Assembly (NCBI GenBank): GCA_900078375.1
Contig: FLQS01000053.1
Coordinates: 1-39,370 of the forward strand
Source of the DNA: an uncultured Mycobacterium sp.
Lineage (GTDB): Bacteria; Actinomycetota; Actinomycetes; Mycobacteriales; Mycobacteriaceae
DNA length: 39,370 bases
Reading direction: 5' to 3'
A program made the position numbers and the translations under genes. The notes under the pieces were generated by a model. The model had not been told where the DNA came from. It ran no database searches and was given only the letters and a program-made list of their open reading frames with translations. Below are positions 23,889-31,848 of the stretch, piece after piece (the stretch's first letter is position 1; every line of letters begins with the position of its first letter).

Positions 23889-24931
23889 AGCGACTTCGGC
23901 AGAACGGGTCCGTCGTCGAGCTTGTCGGTGACGCCCAGATCGGCCAGGCCAAGCTGGGTGAGCAGCGAAATGCCGTGCGCGTTCAACACGAATCGCTCGT
24001 CGTCGCTAGCGCCGCTGTCGTACAGCATCGACCCGATCAGGCAGATCACCGCCATCTTGAAGGCGTTCAGTGCGCGGTACCACGACCGGTTCTGCGGGGT
24101 GATCCCGCTGGCCCCCTGATAGTGGGCGAGGAATTCGTCGAAGCTCGGCGCCGCGGGATGGCTGGTGATCCCGACCGGCTGCATCCACAGCAGTTCCATC
24201 CAGCCCAGATCGGTCAGCGGATCGCCCACACCGGTCAGCTCCCAATCGAACACCGCGCTGACCTCGTCGCCGACGAAGGCGAAGTTGCCAGGCTTCGCGT
24301 CCCCGTGCACGAGGGTGACGCCCGAGTACGGCTCAGGCTCGCTGGCCCGCAACTCCGCGAGCAGGCGTTCCAGTGCGGGCAGTGGACCTTGCTGCACCCG
24401 ATGCATCTCGTCGGCCCAATGTGCGATCTCGCGGTCGAGATGATCGCGCCCGTCGCCGAGCCAGTCAAGACCGGCGGCGCTGAGGTCCACGGTGTGCACG
24501 GCGGCGAGTTGCTCGGCCATGCCTTCGCACATTCGCCGGATCCCGACGTCGGTCACGTCGGGACCTTCGGGCGCATACATCTCGTAAACGTCGCCGGGCA
24601 CCCGCTCCATGACGAGGAACGGGCGGCCGAGCACATCACCGGACTCTTCGAGCCACAACACCTTTGGAGCGCGGACCGCGGTGTCGCGCAGCGCGGTCAG
24701 GATCTTGAACTGGCGAGGCAGGTCGTACGGTTCCAGCAGCGCCGGCGGGCGCGGCCGCAGCCGCAACACCACATCGGTGCGCCCCTGCGCCACGATCGTG
24801 AAGGTCAGCATCTCGGCCGAGTGTCCGAAGTCGACCCGGTCAAGGCCTTCGACTGCGATATCGCCGGCGTCTGGGATCTGCGTCCGCAGCCACGAGGTGA
24901 GCCGCTCGGCCAGGTCAGGAATCTCCGTCAT
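23885..24931 (-). CDS. Aminoglycoside-phosphotransferase-fold protein (ACAD10/11-N-like)
   Basis: A 348-residue kinase-fold protein. The N-lobe is followed by PFLVMERVPG, the Brenner-type catalytic loop LVHGDAKPGNFAF, and the metal motif FDWELTGVGDP. This is the APH/ChoK family, nearest in style to the ACAD10/ACAD11 N-terminal domains and mycobacterial homologues near acyl-CoA enzymes. It probably phosphorylates a small hydroxylated metabolite rather than an antibiotic. The ATG at 24931 shares a base with the upstream stop (TGATG), which fixes the start; upstream in-frame sequence lacks similarity. It is second in a leftward pair with the 386-residue protein. Confidence 0.85.
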   Translation of the reverse strand: MTEIPDLAERLTSWLRTQIPDAGDIAVEGLDRVDFGHSAEMLTFTIVAQGRTDVVLRLRPRPPALLEPYDLPRQFKILTALRDTAVRAPKVLWLEESGDVLGRPFLVMERVPGDVYEMYAPEGPDVTDVGIRRMCEGMAEQLAAVHTVDLSAAGLDWLGDGRDHLDREIAHWADEMHRVQQGPLPALERLLAELRASEPEPYSGVTLVHGDAKPGNFAFVGDEVSAVFDWELTGVGDPLTDLGWMELLWMQPVGITSHPAAPSFDEFLAHYQGASGITPQNRSWYRALNAFKMAVICLIGSMLYDSGASDDERFVLNAHGISLLTQLGLADLGVTDKLDDGPVLPKSL

Positions 24932-26091
24932 CAGCTGTAGGAGACCTTGTGATCGGATTCGGCGGTCAGGCCCAGCTCGGGCCACACCCCACCGATGAGG
25001 CTCTCCATGATTCCGTAGCCGACGGCATCGCCGTCGCGAACCCGGACCGGGGTGTCCCGGAATTGGCCTAGTAGGCGCAGATTCTCGTCGGACCAGCAGT
25101 CGGCAAGGTATTCACCGTCGAGGTGCAGGGGTCCCTGCCATGAGCCGTGCTTGTGGTCCTTCCAGGGTCCGTATCCTCCGGCCTTGAGGAAGAAGCCCGA
25201 CTCACCGAGGGCCTCGACCTCAATGACACGCTCCTCGCCGGACTCCAGCAGCATAACCAGTTCACCGCCTTTGACGAAACGAGTCCTGTTGTCGTAGTTG
25301 ATCTTCGATGTCACCCGCCGCACTCGTGTCTGCGTCCCGTCGGCGTCGTTGAGGTAAGCCGAGCTGTACTCCCACGGTCCTTCGACGATGAAAATCGCGG
25401 TCTCGTAGTAAGTTCCGTCCGGCCGCTGGAAGAAGGCGGGTGACCATTTCATCCCGCCCCGCATGCCGGCCGGCGCCTTGGGCGCCGGTATCAGATCGTC
25501 GGGCGGTGAGCCGATGGCCTGGCGCACTCCCCAGGAATGATCGCGCATCCCGAACCATTCGTCGGGCCGAATCTCGTGGGTCACGCCATCGACGGTCACG
25601 GTGCCCGTGGCCCAGCCACCCTGGTGGTAGCGGATGACGTCGACGTCGACCCGTCCGGCATTCCGGTTGCGTACCAGGTTGCGTTCCTCGAAGAACGGTG
25701 GCGTGACTCCGGAGAGCACCACGTCGAAGGAGATCGGTTGCACATCGTTGGGTTCGAGCCGAAAGCGCATCTGGCGCAAGGGCTCGACGATCTCGAGGTG
25801 AATCGGCCCGACGCTGAGCGCTTCGGGAGCGGACCGCAATTCCCGGCTGCCCCGCACGGTCCACTGCTCGCGTCCGCGGGAGATCCCAGCGAAGCCGTCG
25901 ATGATGCCGCGGTTCTGATACTTGCCGAGCCCGAAGTCCAGTTGCAGCGAACCGTCGGTCCGGGCGATCGACGCCCAGATCTTCTCGGTCCAGGCCAGGT
26001 CGGCCTGCGACAGCGTGGCGAAGGTGTCGACGATCTGGTGATTGAGTCCCTCGTCGGCTCCCAACAGCGGGCCGATGTCCTTGATTGCCAC
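24931..26091 (-). CDS. Uncharacterised 386-residue protein with DHSWGVR motif (possible lipocalin/CrtC-like fold)
   Basis: I do not recognise this protein securely. It has no signal peptide or membrane segment. It is rich in beta strand and contains EWFGMRDHSWGVRQ near the middle, FGLGKYQNRGIIDGFAGISRG before it, and an aromatic-rich C-terminus. A D-H-x-W-G-x-R motif followed by beta strands recalls CrtC/AttH-like lipocalin proteins, which act on hydrophobic substrates; this is a weak inference. The GTG at 26091 has GAGGAAGG upstream. The frame is open for 200 more codons, but that part is the antisense of the divergent TetR gene. Its stop overlaps the phosphotransferase start. Confidence 0.7.
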   Translation of the reverse strand: MAIKDIGPLLGADEGLNHQIVDTFATLSQADLAWTEKIWASIARTDGSLQLDFGLGKYQNRGIIDGFAGISRGREQWTVRGSRELRSAPEALSVGPIHLEIVEPLRQMRFRLEPNDVQPISFDVVLSGVTPPFFEERNLVRNRNAGRVDVDVIRYHQGGWATGTVTVDGVTHEIRPDEWFGMRDHSWGVRQAIGSPPDDLIPAPKAPAGMRGGMKWSPAFFQRPDGTYYETAIFIVEGPWEYSSAYLNDADGTQTRVRRVTSKINYDNRTRFVKGGELVMLLESGEERVIEVEALGESGFFLKAGGYGPWKDHKHGSWQGPLHLDGEYLADCWSDENLRLLGQFRDTPVRVRDGDAVGYGIMESLIGGVWPELGLTAESDHKVSYS

Positions 26092-26111
26092 TGATTTACC
26101 TTCCTCGGCCG

Positions 26112-26117
26112 TACCAT
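26112..26117 (+). promoter_or_regulatory. Leaderless -10 (TACCAT) for the TetR gene at 26125
   Basis: TACCAT ends 7 nt before the ATG at 26125; no ribosome site is present. Confidence 0.6.
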
Positions 26118-26124
26118 CTGGCGG

Positions 26125-26748
26125 ATGGGCACAATGAGTCGTCGGTGGGGCGGCGACCGGGCGCTGCTCGACGACGGCGAGGCGCGGCAGCGCCTGCTCG
26201 AGTCGGCGAGCCGCTGCATCGTGCGCCGTGGCAACACCCAGATCCGGATGGCCGAGGTCGCCGAAGAGGCCGGAGTGGTCCGCTCCACGGTGTACCGCTA
26301 CTTTGCGTCGCGCGACGATCTTCTGCTGGCACTGCTGCTGCAGCGGATCGACAGCGCATTGGCCGACCACGTCGCGGCGTTGCGCGATCCCGAAGACGCC
26401 GCGGCGTCCATCCCGGAATTGATGATGGCGCCCGTCCAATCGGTGGTCGGCGATCCACTGAACGAGGCGCTGATGTCCAGCGAGAGCACGGCGTTGACGA
26501 CCGCACTCGAGATCGGGTCGGAGCAGATCGTGGACGTGATCCTGCGGTATTACGGTCCGCTGTTCGAGAGCTGGCAAGCCAACGGACAGCTCCAGGCCGA
26601 CCTCGATCTGCGCGAGACGGCTCGCTGGCTGCACACCGCGTCGCTGTTTCTCGTGGCACCCGCCTGGCGGCATCGGACAGGGGACGCCAAGCGCCGATTC
26701 GTCGAGCAGTACCTGCTGCGCGCCCTGGTGCCACAGATCGGACAATAG
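26125..26748 (+). CDS. TetR family transcriptional regulator
   Basis: A 207-residue regulator. The helix-turn-helix is QRLLESASRCIVRRGN, then IRMAEVAEEAGVVRSTVYRYFASRDDLLLAL. The ATG at 26125 is supported by a TANNNT box 7 nt upstream; another ATG lies three codons in. It is divergent from the DHSWGVR protein and phosphotransferase operon by only 33 bp, with a second phosphotransferase following on its own strand. Its last four codons and stop form the left arm of a perfect 16-bp inverted repeat. It probably regulates the flanking genes, though no palindrome was seen in the 33-bp divergent gap. Confidence 0.9.
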   Translation: MGTMSRRWGGDRALLDDGEARQRLLESASRCIVRRGNTQIRMAEVAEEAGVVRSTVYRYFASRDDLLLALLLQRIDSALADHVAALRDPEDAAASIPELMMAPVQSVVGDPLNEALMSSESTALTTALEIGSEQIVDVILRYYGPLFESWQANGQLQADLDLRETARWLHTASLFLVAPAWRHRTGDAKRRFVEQYLLRALVPQIGQ

Positions 26749-26769
26749 CCGGATATTGTCCGATCTGTG
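26732..26769. promoter_or_regulatory. Perfect 16-bp-arm inverted repeat over the TetR stop and the next promoter
   Basis: The left arm (26732-26747) contains the TetR C-terminal codons and most of the stop. The right arm (26754-26769) holds a candidate -35 TTGTCC (26756-26761), 18 bp before a -10 TAACTT. The loop is six bases with CCGG at its core. It could be an operator for the phosphotransferase, a terminator for the TetR gene, or both. Confidence 0.75.
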
Positions 26770-26779
26770 TTCGATGCGC

Positions 26780-26785
26780 TAACTT
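26780..26785 (+). promoter_or_regulatory. Leaderless -10 (TAACTT) for the second phosphotransferase
   Basis: TAACTT ends 7 nt before the ATG at 26793. The -35 candidate lies within the right arm of the inverted repeat at 26732-26769. Confidence 0.6.
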
Positions 26786-26792
26786 TCTCCCG

Positions 26793-27848
26793 ATGAGCAC
26801 TGACGCCATGAACATCCCCACCGGGGTCGACGATCTGACGCCGGCCTGGTTCAGTCAGGCACTGGGCGAAGCGGTGACCGCGGTCGAGGTGCTCGACGCC
26901 CATTCCGGCACCACCGGTCGGGCCCGGGTCCGGCTACAGAGCGACTCGTTGCCCGAGACGCTGTTCGTCAAATTGCAGCCCTTCACTCCCGAGCAACAGA
27001 CCTTCCTGCGACAGGTCGGGCTCGGCGTCGCCGAGGCGCGCTTGTACGCCAATCTCGGAAATGAACTACCGGTGCGGATTCCACGGGTCTGGCACTCCGC
27101 GTACGACAAAACAGACGGCTCGTTCGTCATGGTTCTCGAGGACCTGGAAGCATCCGGATGCCGGTTCCCCAGCCCGGGCGACGACAGCATCCTCGACGTC
27201 GCGCGCTCGGCTATGACCGAACTGGCACTCTTGCATGCGACCTATCGCGGTCGCGAAATCCCCTGGCTGGCAACACCGGAAGGCATGCGGCGCAAGCCGG
27301 ATGATCCCAAGACCGCAGCCCGGCGCACGCACTTCATCCGCCTGGCGCTCGACCAGTTCGGCGAGGAGATGGGGCCGGCGTTCCGGCGCCTGGCACAGCT
27401 GTACATCGACCGCTCGGGTGACATCGTCGGACTGTTCGGCGACGGCGAGCTGACGCTGATCCACGGCGACACCCACAGCGGCAACCTGTTCGTTGACGGT
27501 GGCCGCACCGGCTTCTACGACTGGGCAGTGGTCGGCCGCGGTCCCGGCATGCGGGATGTCGCGTACTTCCTGTGCAATTCGTTGCCGACCGAGGTGCGTC
27601 TAGCCGAACAGGACGCCTTGTTGGCGCGGTACCGATCCGCGCTGGCAGGACACGGGGTCGCACTCGGCGAACGCACCGCCGCCGACCAGTACCGGTTGTT
27701 CTCGGTGTATTCCTGGATCGCCGCGGTGTCGACCGCGGCGGTGGGTTCACAGTGGCAGCCGATCGAGATCGCCCGTGCGGCAATGGTTCTGACCACGACC
27801 GCGATCGAGGACCTCGGCGCGATCGAACTGTTGGAAGACCGGCTCTAA
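26793..27848 (+). CDS. Phosphotransferase family protein (APH/EcKinase-like fold)
   Basis: A 351-residue kinase-fold protein. The catalytic loop is LIHGDTHSGNLF, and the metal-binding motif is YDWAVVGRGPGMRD, followed by VAYFLCNSLP. The N-lobe includes ETLFVKLQPF with the likely ATP lysine. It is only distantly similar to the phosphotransferase at 23885, so the two are not a recent duplication. It probably phosphorylates a small alcohol or sterol-like metabolite; resistance is unlikely from context. It begins 44 nt after the TetR stop with its own leaderless promoter. Its stop overlaps the convergent monooxygenase by four bases. Confidence 0.85.
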   Translation: MSTDAMNIPTGVDDLTPAWFSQALGEAVTAVEVLDAHSGTTGRARVRLQSDSLPETLFVKLQPFTPEQQTFLRQVGLGVAEARLYANLGNELPVRIPRVWHSAYDKTDGSFVMVLEDLEASGCRFPSPGDDSILDVARSAMTELALLHATYRGREIPWLATPEGMRRKPDDPKTAARRTHFIRLALDQFGEEMGPAFRRLAQLYIDRSGDIVGLFGDGELTLIHGDTHSGNLFVDGGRTGFYDWAVVGRGPGMRDVAYFLCNSLPTEVRLAEQDALLARYRSALAGHGVALGERTAADQYRLFSVYSWIAAVSTAAVGSQWQPIEIARAAMVLTTTAIEDLGAIELLEDRL

Positions 27849-29053
27849 CGCCGGGCAAAGTCGGGCGCGTGCTCAGGCCGCACGCCGACCCCGACGAGGT
27901 AGGCCGGGATCACCGAGAGCCATGGCAGCCGGCGGACCAACGCCATCGCCGCCGGCGGCGGGTTACCGTTCTGTCCCCGCAGGATCGGCGCCACCAGTTG
28001 GCGGTGCAGCACCCGCTGTACCGCCTGGGTGATCGCGGCCGGCGGCAGCCGGCGCCTGCGTACCGCCGCCAGTTCCCGGTCGGTGACGCCACCGCGGCGC
28101 AGCGGGTCGGCCAGCAGCGTCGCGGCGCCGACCGCATCCTGGACAGCCACGTTGATGCCCACCCCGCCGACCGGCGACATGGCATGCGCGGCGTCGCCGA
28201 TGCACAGCACCCCGTCGGTGTGCCAGCGTTTGAGCCGGTTCAGCTTGACGTCGAGGAACTTGACGTCATCAAATGACGTCAGGCTGTCGACATCGGCCTC
28301 CGGAATCAGTTCGGCAAGTTCGGCTTTGAGCGCACCCAGGCCACGCGCCCGGAGCTGGCCGTCGATGCCTTTCGGGATCAGGTAGGCGATCTGGAAATAG
28401 CCCTCGCGCGGAATCATGATCAGCATCCGGCCCGCAGCGATTCGCGGAATCAGGGTGTATTGGCCGCCCGCCTCCCGGGGAAGCCGAAACCACCACACGT
28501 CGAACGGAACCGGAAATTCGCGCGCGGTCAGGCCCGCACTCTGCCGCACGATCGACCACCGACCGTCGCAGGCCACCGTCAGATCGGCGCGCAGTTCGCC
28601 GTCCCCGTCTGGCGAGGTGTAGGTGACTCCGGTCGTCCGCCCGCCACTGCGCAGCAGCCCGGTCACCTCATGGCACATGCGAAGCCGGTAGGTCGGCTCG
28701 GCCCGGCCCGCTTCGGCCAGCAGGTTCAGCAGATCCCACTGGGGCACCATCGCGACGTACGGATGCGGTTGGCGCAGCCGGCGGAAGTCCACCATGGTCA
28801 GTGACTGCCCGTCGACGGTGATCTCGGCGTGGTCGACCTTGCTCTGCGGCAGGGCGGAGAATCGCGCGCCCAACCCCAGCTCGTCGAGCAGTCGCAGGGT
28901 CGTGGGATGCACTGTGTCACCGCGGAAATCACGCAAGAAGTCGGCGTGCTTCTCCAGCACCGTGACCTCGATACCCGCCCTGGCCAAGAGCAACCCGAGT
29001 ACCATGCCGGCGGGGCCGCCGCCGACGATCGCAACTGTGGTGGAGTCGGTCAT
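27845..29053 (-). CDS. FAD-dependent monooxygenase-like protein (PHBH class)
   Basis: A 402-residue flavoprotein. The N-terminal dinucleotide fold reads VAIVGGGPAGMVLGLLLARAG. The FAD/NADPH motif DG is in ACDGRWS, and the second FAD motif is GDAAHAMSPVGGVGINVAVQDA. These three motifs define the p-hydroxybenzoate hydroxylase (FAD_binding_3) group, which hydroxylates aromatic rings or quinone-like compounds with NAD(P)H and O2. The C-terminal thioredoxin-like domain of phenol hydroxylases is absent. The ATG has TACCGT six bases upstream and may be leaderless. It stands alone, with KUP beyond it on the same strand. Confidence 0.9.
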   Translation of the reverse strand: MTDSTTVAIVGGGPAGMVLGLLLARAGIEVTVLEKHADFLRDFRGDTVHPTTLRLLDELGLGARFSALPQSKVDHAEITVDGQSLTMVDFRRLRQPHPYVAMVPQWDLLNLLAEAGRAEPTYRLRMCHEVTGLLRSGGRTTGVTYTSPDGDGELRADLTVACDGRWSIVRQSAGLTAREFPVPFDVWWFRLPREAGGQYTLIPRIAAGRMLIMIPREGYFQIAYLIPKGIDGQLRARGLGALKAELAELIPEADVDSLTSFDDVKFLDVKLNRLKRWHTDGVLCIGDAAHAMSPVGGVGINVAVQDAVGAATLLADPLRRGGVTDRELAAVRRRRLPPAAITQAVQRVLHRQLVAPILRGQNGNPPPAAMALVRRLPWLSVIPAYLVGVGVRPEHAPDFARR

Positions 29054-29059
29054 GGGCCT

Positions 29060-29065
29060 ACGGTA
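29060..29065 (-). promoter_or_regulatory. Leaderless -10 (TACCGT) for the FAD monooxygenase
   Basis: On the minus strand TACCGT ends 6 nt before the ATG at 29053. Confidence 0.5.
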
Positions 29066-29081
29066 ACTCGCCGGCCGGGGC

Positions 29082-31010
29082 TCAAACCTCGATTCGCGAT
29101 CCGATCAGGACCGTCTGATCACCCGGCAGCCCGAAATACCCGACCGAGTCCGCTGCCAGGAACGACGTCGCGATGAAGAGCCGCTTCCGCCAGGGCGCCA
29201 TCGTCGGCTGGTCGCCCAGGACGGGCTCGATCTTGGACAGGAAATACGACGCGCGCGTGCAGTCGATCGGGCCGCCGATCAGCGCCGGGTCCACCATCCG
29301 CAACGCGCTGGGGACATCCACCCGTTCCATGTAGCCGAATTGGGCCTTCACGTACCAGATCCCGTCATCGGGGTCGCCGAGATCGTCGACGCTGATGCGC
29401 TCCTCGTCGGACACTCGGGGTACCGGCGGCACCACGATCGACAGGATGATGACCCGGTCGTGGACGACGTGGTTGTAGTTGACGTTGGCCCGCATGGACA
29501 GCGGTGCCGTCTCGTCCTCGCGGTTGAGGAACACCGCCGTGCCGGGAACCCGCGGATACGGCGGTGTGTGGGTGTTGATCTCGTCGATGAACGGCTGCAG
29601 CGGACCCTCGGCCTTTTCCCGGGCCTGCGAGACGACCGTGCTGCCCCGCTGCCAGGTGATCAGCACGGTGAAGGTCACCACCCCGATCAGCAGCGGCAAC
29701 CACGCGCCGTGGACGAGCTTGGTCAGGTTGGCGGCCAAGAACATCAGATCCACGGTCAGCAGCGCGCCGCCGCCGACGATCACCATCCACAGCGGCCACC
29801 GCCAGCGGGTGTGCGCGATGTAGAGGAACAGCAGAGTGGTGATCGTGATCGTGCCGGTGACCGCCATTCCGTACGCGTAACCCAGTGCCGCCGAGCTACG
29901 GAAGGCGAACACGAGGATCAGCACCGCCACCATCAGCATGCCGTTGATCCACGGGACGTAGATCTGGCCGATCGACGACGCCGAGGTGTGTGCGATCCGC
30001 AGCCGCGGAAGGTATCCGAGCTGGGCCGCCTGCGAGGCGACCGAGTATGCCCCGGTGATCACCGCCTGGGAGGCGATGACCGTCGCGGCGGTGGCCAGGA
30101 TCGCCATCGGAAGCTCCCAGCCGCTGGGCACCAGCAGGAAGAACGGCGCGTTCACCACGCTCTGGTTGCCCAGCAGCAGAGCGCCCTGGCCGAAGTAGTT
30201 GAGCACCAGTGCGGGCAGCACCAGGCCGAGCCAGCCCCAGGTGATGGCCTTGCGGCCGAAGTGCCCCATGTCGGCGTAGAGCGCTTCGGCACCGGTGACC
30301 GACAGGACGACGGCGGCGAGCGCGAAGAACGCGATGTGGAAGTGGCCGAAGATGAACTCGAGCGCGTACGTCGGGGACAGCGCCTTCAGGATCTGCGGGT
30401 GACCGGCGATCCCGCGCAGCCCGCACGCGGCGATCACCAGAAACCAGACGATCATCACCGGGCCGAAGAACCGGCCCACCGCGGCGGTGCCCCTTTTTTG
30501 CACGGCGAACAGCCCGACGATGATGACGGCGGTGATCGGCACCACCCACTCCGACAGCGACGGATCGACGAGCTTCAGGCCTTCCACGGCGGAGAGCACG
30601 GAGATCGCCGGGGTGATCATGCTGTCGCCGAAAAACAGTGCCGCGCCGAGGATTCCGAGCGCCGACAGGGCGCTGATGACCCGGGGGCTGGACCTACTTC
30701 CCAGCCTGCGCACCAGCGTGATGAGGGCCATCACGCCGCCCTCACCCTCGTTGTCAGCATGCATGACCAGCGTGACGTAGGTCAGGGTGACGATGATCAT
30801 CACCGACCAGAAGATCAGCGATACCACGCCGTAGACGTTGGCGGAGCTGATCGGCACCGGGTGCGGATCGCCGGGGTTGAACAGTGTCTGAACGGTGTAG
30901 ATCGGGCTGGTGCCGATATCGCCGAACACCACTCCGAGCGCACCGACGATGACCCCGGTGCGGGCCTTGCTCGCGACCGAATGCACCGGTACCGCGGCAT
31001 CTGTGCTCAC
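29082..31010 (-). CDS. kup: KUP family potassium transporter
   Basis: A 642-residue K+/H+ symporter of the inner membrane. The N-terminal signature ALGVVFGDIGTSPIYTVQTLF is diagnostic, followed by ADNEGEGGVMALITL. About 12 hydrophobic helices run to near residue 440, with a cytoplasmic C-terminal domain of roughly 200 residues. The length is normal. The GTG has AAGGGGAG six bases upstream. It is divergent from lutA across 97 bp that contains a 15-bp palindrome (GGCGAC-GTG-GTCGCC, 31050-31064). I see no room for the c-di-AMP riboswitch that often precedes kup in actinobacteria. Confidence 0.96.
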   Translation of the reverse strand: MSTDAAVPVHSVASKARTGVIVGALGVVFGDIGTSPIYTVQTLFNPGDPHPVPISSANVYGVVSLIFWSVMIIVTLTYVTLVMHADNEGEGGVMALITLVRRLGSRSSPRVISALSALGILGAALFFGDSMITPAISVLSAVEGLKLVDPSLSEWVVPITAVIIVGLFAVQKRGTAAVGRFFGPVMIVWFLVIAACGLRGIAGHPQILKALSPTYALEFIFGHFHIAFFALAAVVLSVTGAEALYADMGHFGRKAITWGWLGLVLPALVLNYFGQGALLLGNQSVVNAPFFLLVPSGWELPMAILATAATVIASQAVITGAYSVASQAAQLGYLPRLRIAHTSASSIGQIYVPWINGMLMVAVLILVFAFRSSAALGYAYGMAVTGTITITTLLFLYIAHTRWRWPLWMVIVGGGALLTVDLMFLAANLTKLVHGAWLPLLIGVVTFTVLITWQRGSTVVSQAREKAEGPLQPFIDEINTHTPPYPRVPGTAVFLNREDETAPLSMRANVNYNHVVHDRVIILSIVVPPVPRVSDEERISVDDLGDPDDGIWYVKAQFGYMERVDVPSALRMVDPALIGGPIDCTRASYFLSKIEPVLGDQPTMAPWRKRLFIATSFLAADSVGYFGLPGDQTVLIGSRIEV

Positions 31011-31094
31011 CGGTCACTCCCCTTATCGCTCCGCCCGGCGTCGGTCCCCGGCGACGTGGTCGCCAATGGTAGCTGTCAGAACCCGGTGCCGACG

Positions 31095-31100
31095 TACGGT
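31095..31100 (+). promoter_or_regulatory. -10 (TACGGT) for the lutABC operon
   Basis: TACGGT ends 7 nt before the ATG of lutA. GGAG also lies in that gap, so the message may be leaderless or may use a short ribosome site from an earlier start. Confidence 0.5.
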
Positions 31101-31107
31101 GGAGCGG

Positions 31108-31848
31108 ATGCGCATAGCCCTGTTCGCGACCTGTCTGGCCGACGCGATGTTCCCCGCGGCCGCTATCGCGACTGTCGAGTTGCTGGAGCGGCTGGGGCAC
31201 GAGGTGGTATTCCCGAACGGGCAGACCTGCTGCGGCCAGATGCACGTCAACACCGGCTATCTCGGGCAGGCCACCGATTTGGTGCGCCACCACGTCGAGG
31301 TGTTCGAACGCAGTGGTTGCGACGCCGTGGTGGCGCCGTCCGGTTCGTGTGTCGGCTCGGTCCGGCACCAGCACGCGATGGTGGCCCGCCGCGCCGGTGA
31401 CGATGCGCTGGCGCGGCGTGCTGAGACGCTCGCCGCCCGGACCTATGAGCTGTCCGAATTCCTGGTCGACGTGCTCGGCGTGACAAACGTCGGGGCCTAC
31501 TACCCGCACCGGGTCACCTATCACCCCACCTGCCATTCGCTGCGGCTGTTGCGCGTCGGCGACAAGCCGCTGCAGCTATTGCGCCACGTGCGGGGGCTGA
31601 CCTTGGTGGAGCTGACCGAAGCGGACACCTGCTGCGGGTTCGGCGGCACCTTCGCGATCAAGAACGCCGACACCTCCACGGCGATGCTGGCGGACAAGAT
31701 GTCGGCGGTCATCGCCTCGCGCGCCGAAGTATGCACCGCCGGCGACAGTTCGTGCCTGATGCACATCGGTGGCGGGCTGAGTCGCCTGCGCTCGCCGGTG
31801 CGCACCGTGCATCTCGCCGAGATCCTCGCCTCGACCGAGCCCGGCTGA
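31108..31848 (+). CDS. lutA: L-lactate utilisation protein A, (Fe-S)-binding CCG-domain protein
   Basis: The protein has 246 residues with two cysteine-rich CCG domains: PNGQTCCGQMH in the first and ADTCCGFGGTF in the second, each with preceding cysteines (TYHPTCHS). These bind Fe-S clusters as in LutA/YkgE. With LutB and LutC it forms the complex that oxidises L-lactate to pyruvate without FMN LldD. ATG 31108 is preceded by TANNNT 7 nt upstream; the longer open frame covers the kup promoter. The stop overlaps the lutB ATG (TGATG), so the genes are translationally coupled. Confidence 0.93.
   Translation: MRIALFATCLADAMFPAAAIATVELLERLGHEVVFPNGQTCCGQMHVNTGYLGQATDLVRHHVEVFERSGCDAVVAPSGSCVGSVRHQHAMVARRAGDDALARRAETLAARTYELSEFLVDVLGVTNVGAYYPHRVTYHPTCHSLRLLRVGDKPLQLLRHVRGLTLVELTEADTCCGFGGTFAIKNADTSTAMLADKMSAVIASRAEVCTAGDSSCLMHIGGGLSRLRSPVRTVHLAEILASTEPG

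Noticed and set aside
23885..24931. Antibiotic resistance by the APH-fold proteins
   Set aside because: Both lack close similarity to resistance kinases and sit among lipid- and redox-type genes; the fold alone is widespread in mycobacterial metabolism.
26092..26745. A 200-codon N-terminal extension of the DHSWGVR protein
   Set aside because: It is antisense to a clear TetR gene, and a good ribosome site precedes GTG 26091.
31011..31107. c-di-AMP (ydaO-type) riboswitch upstream of kup
   Set aside because: Only 97 bp separate kup and lutA, too short for the known aptamer, and no matching core was seen.
29340..31400. A 686-codon open frame on the plus strand across kup
   Set aside because: The product is strongly hydrophilic and repetitive and is antisense to a transporter with unmistakable KUP motifs.
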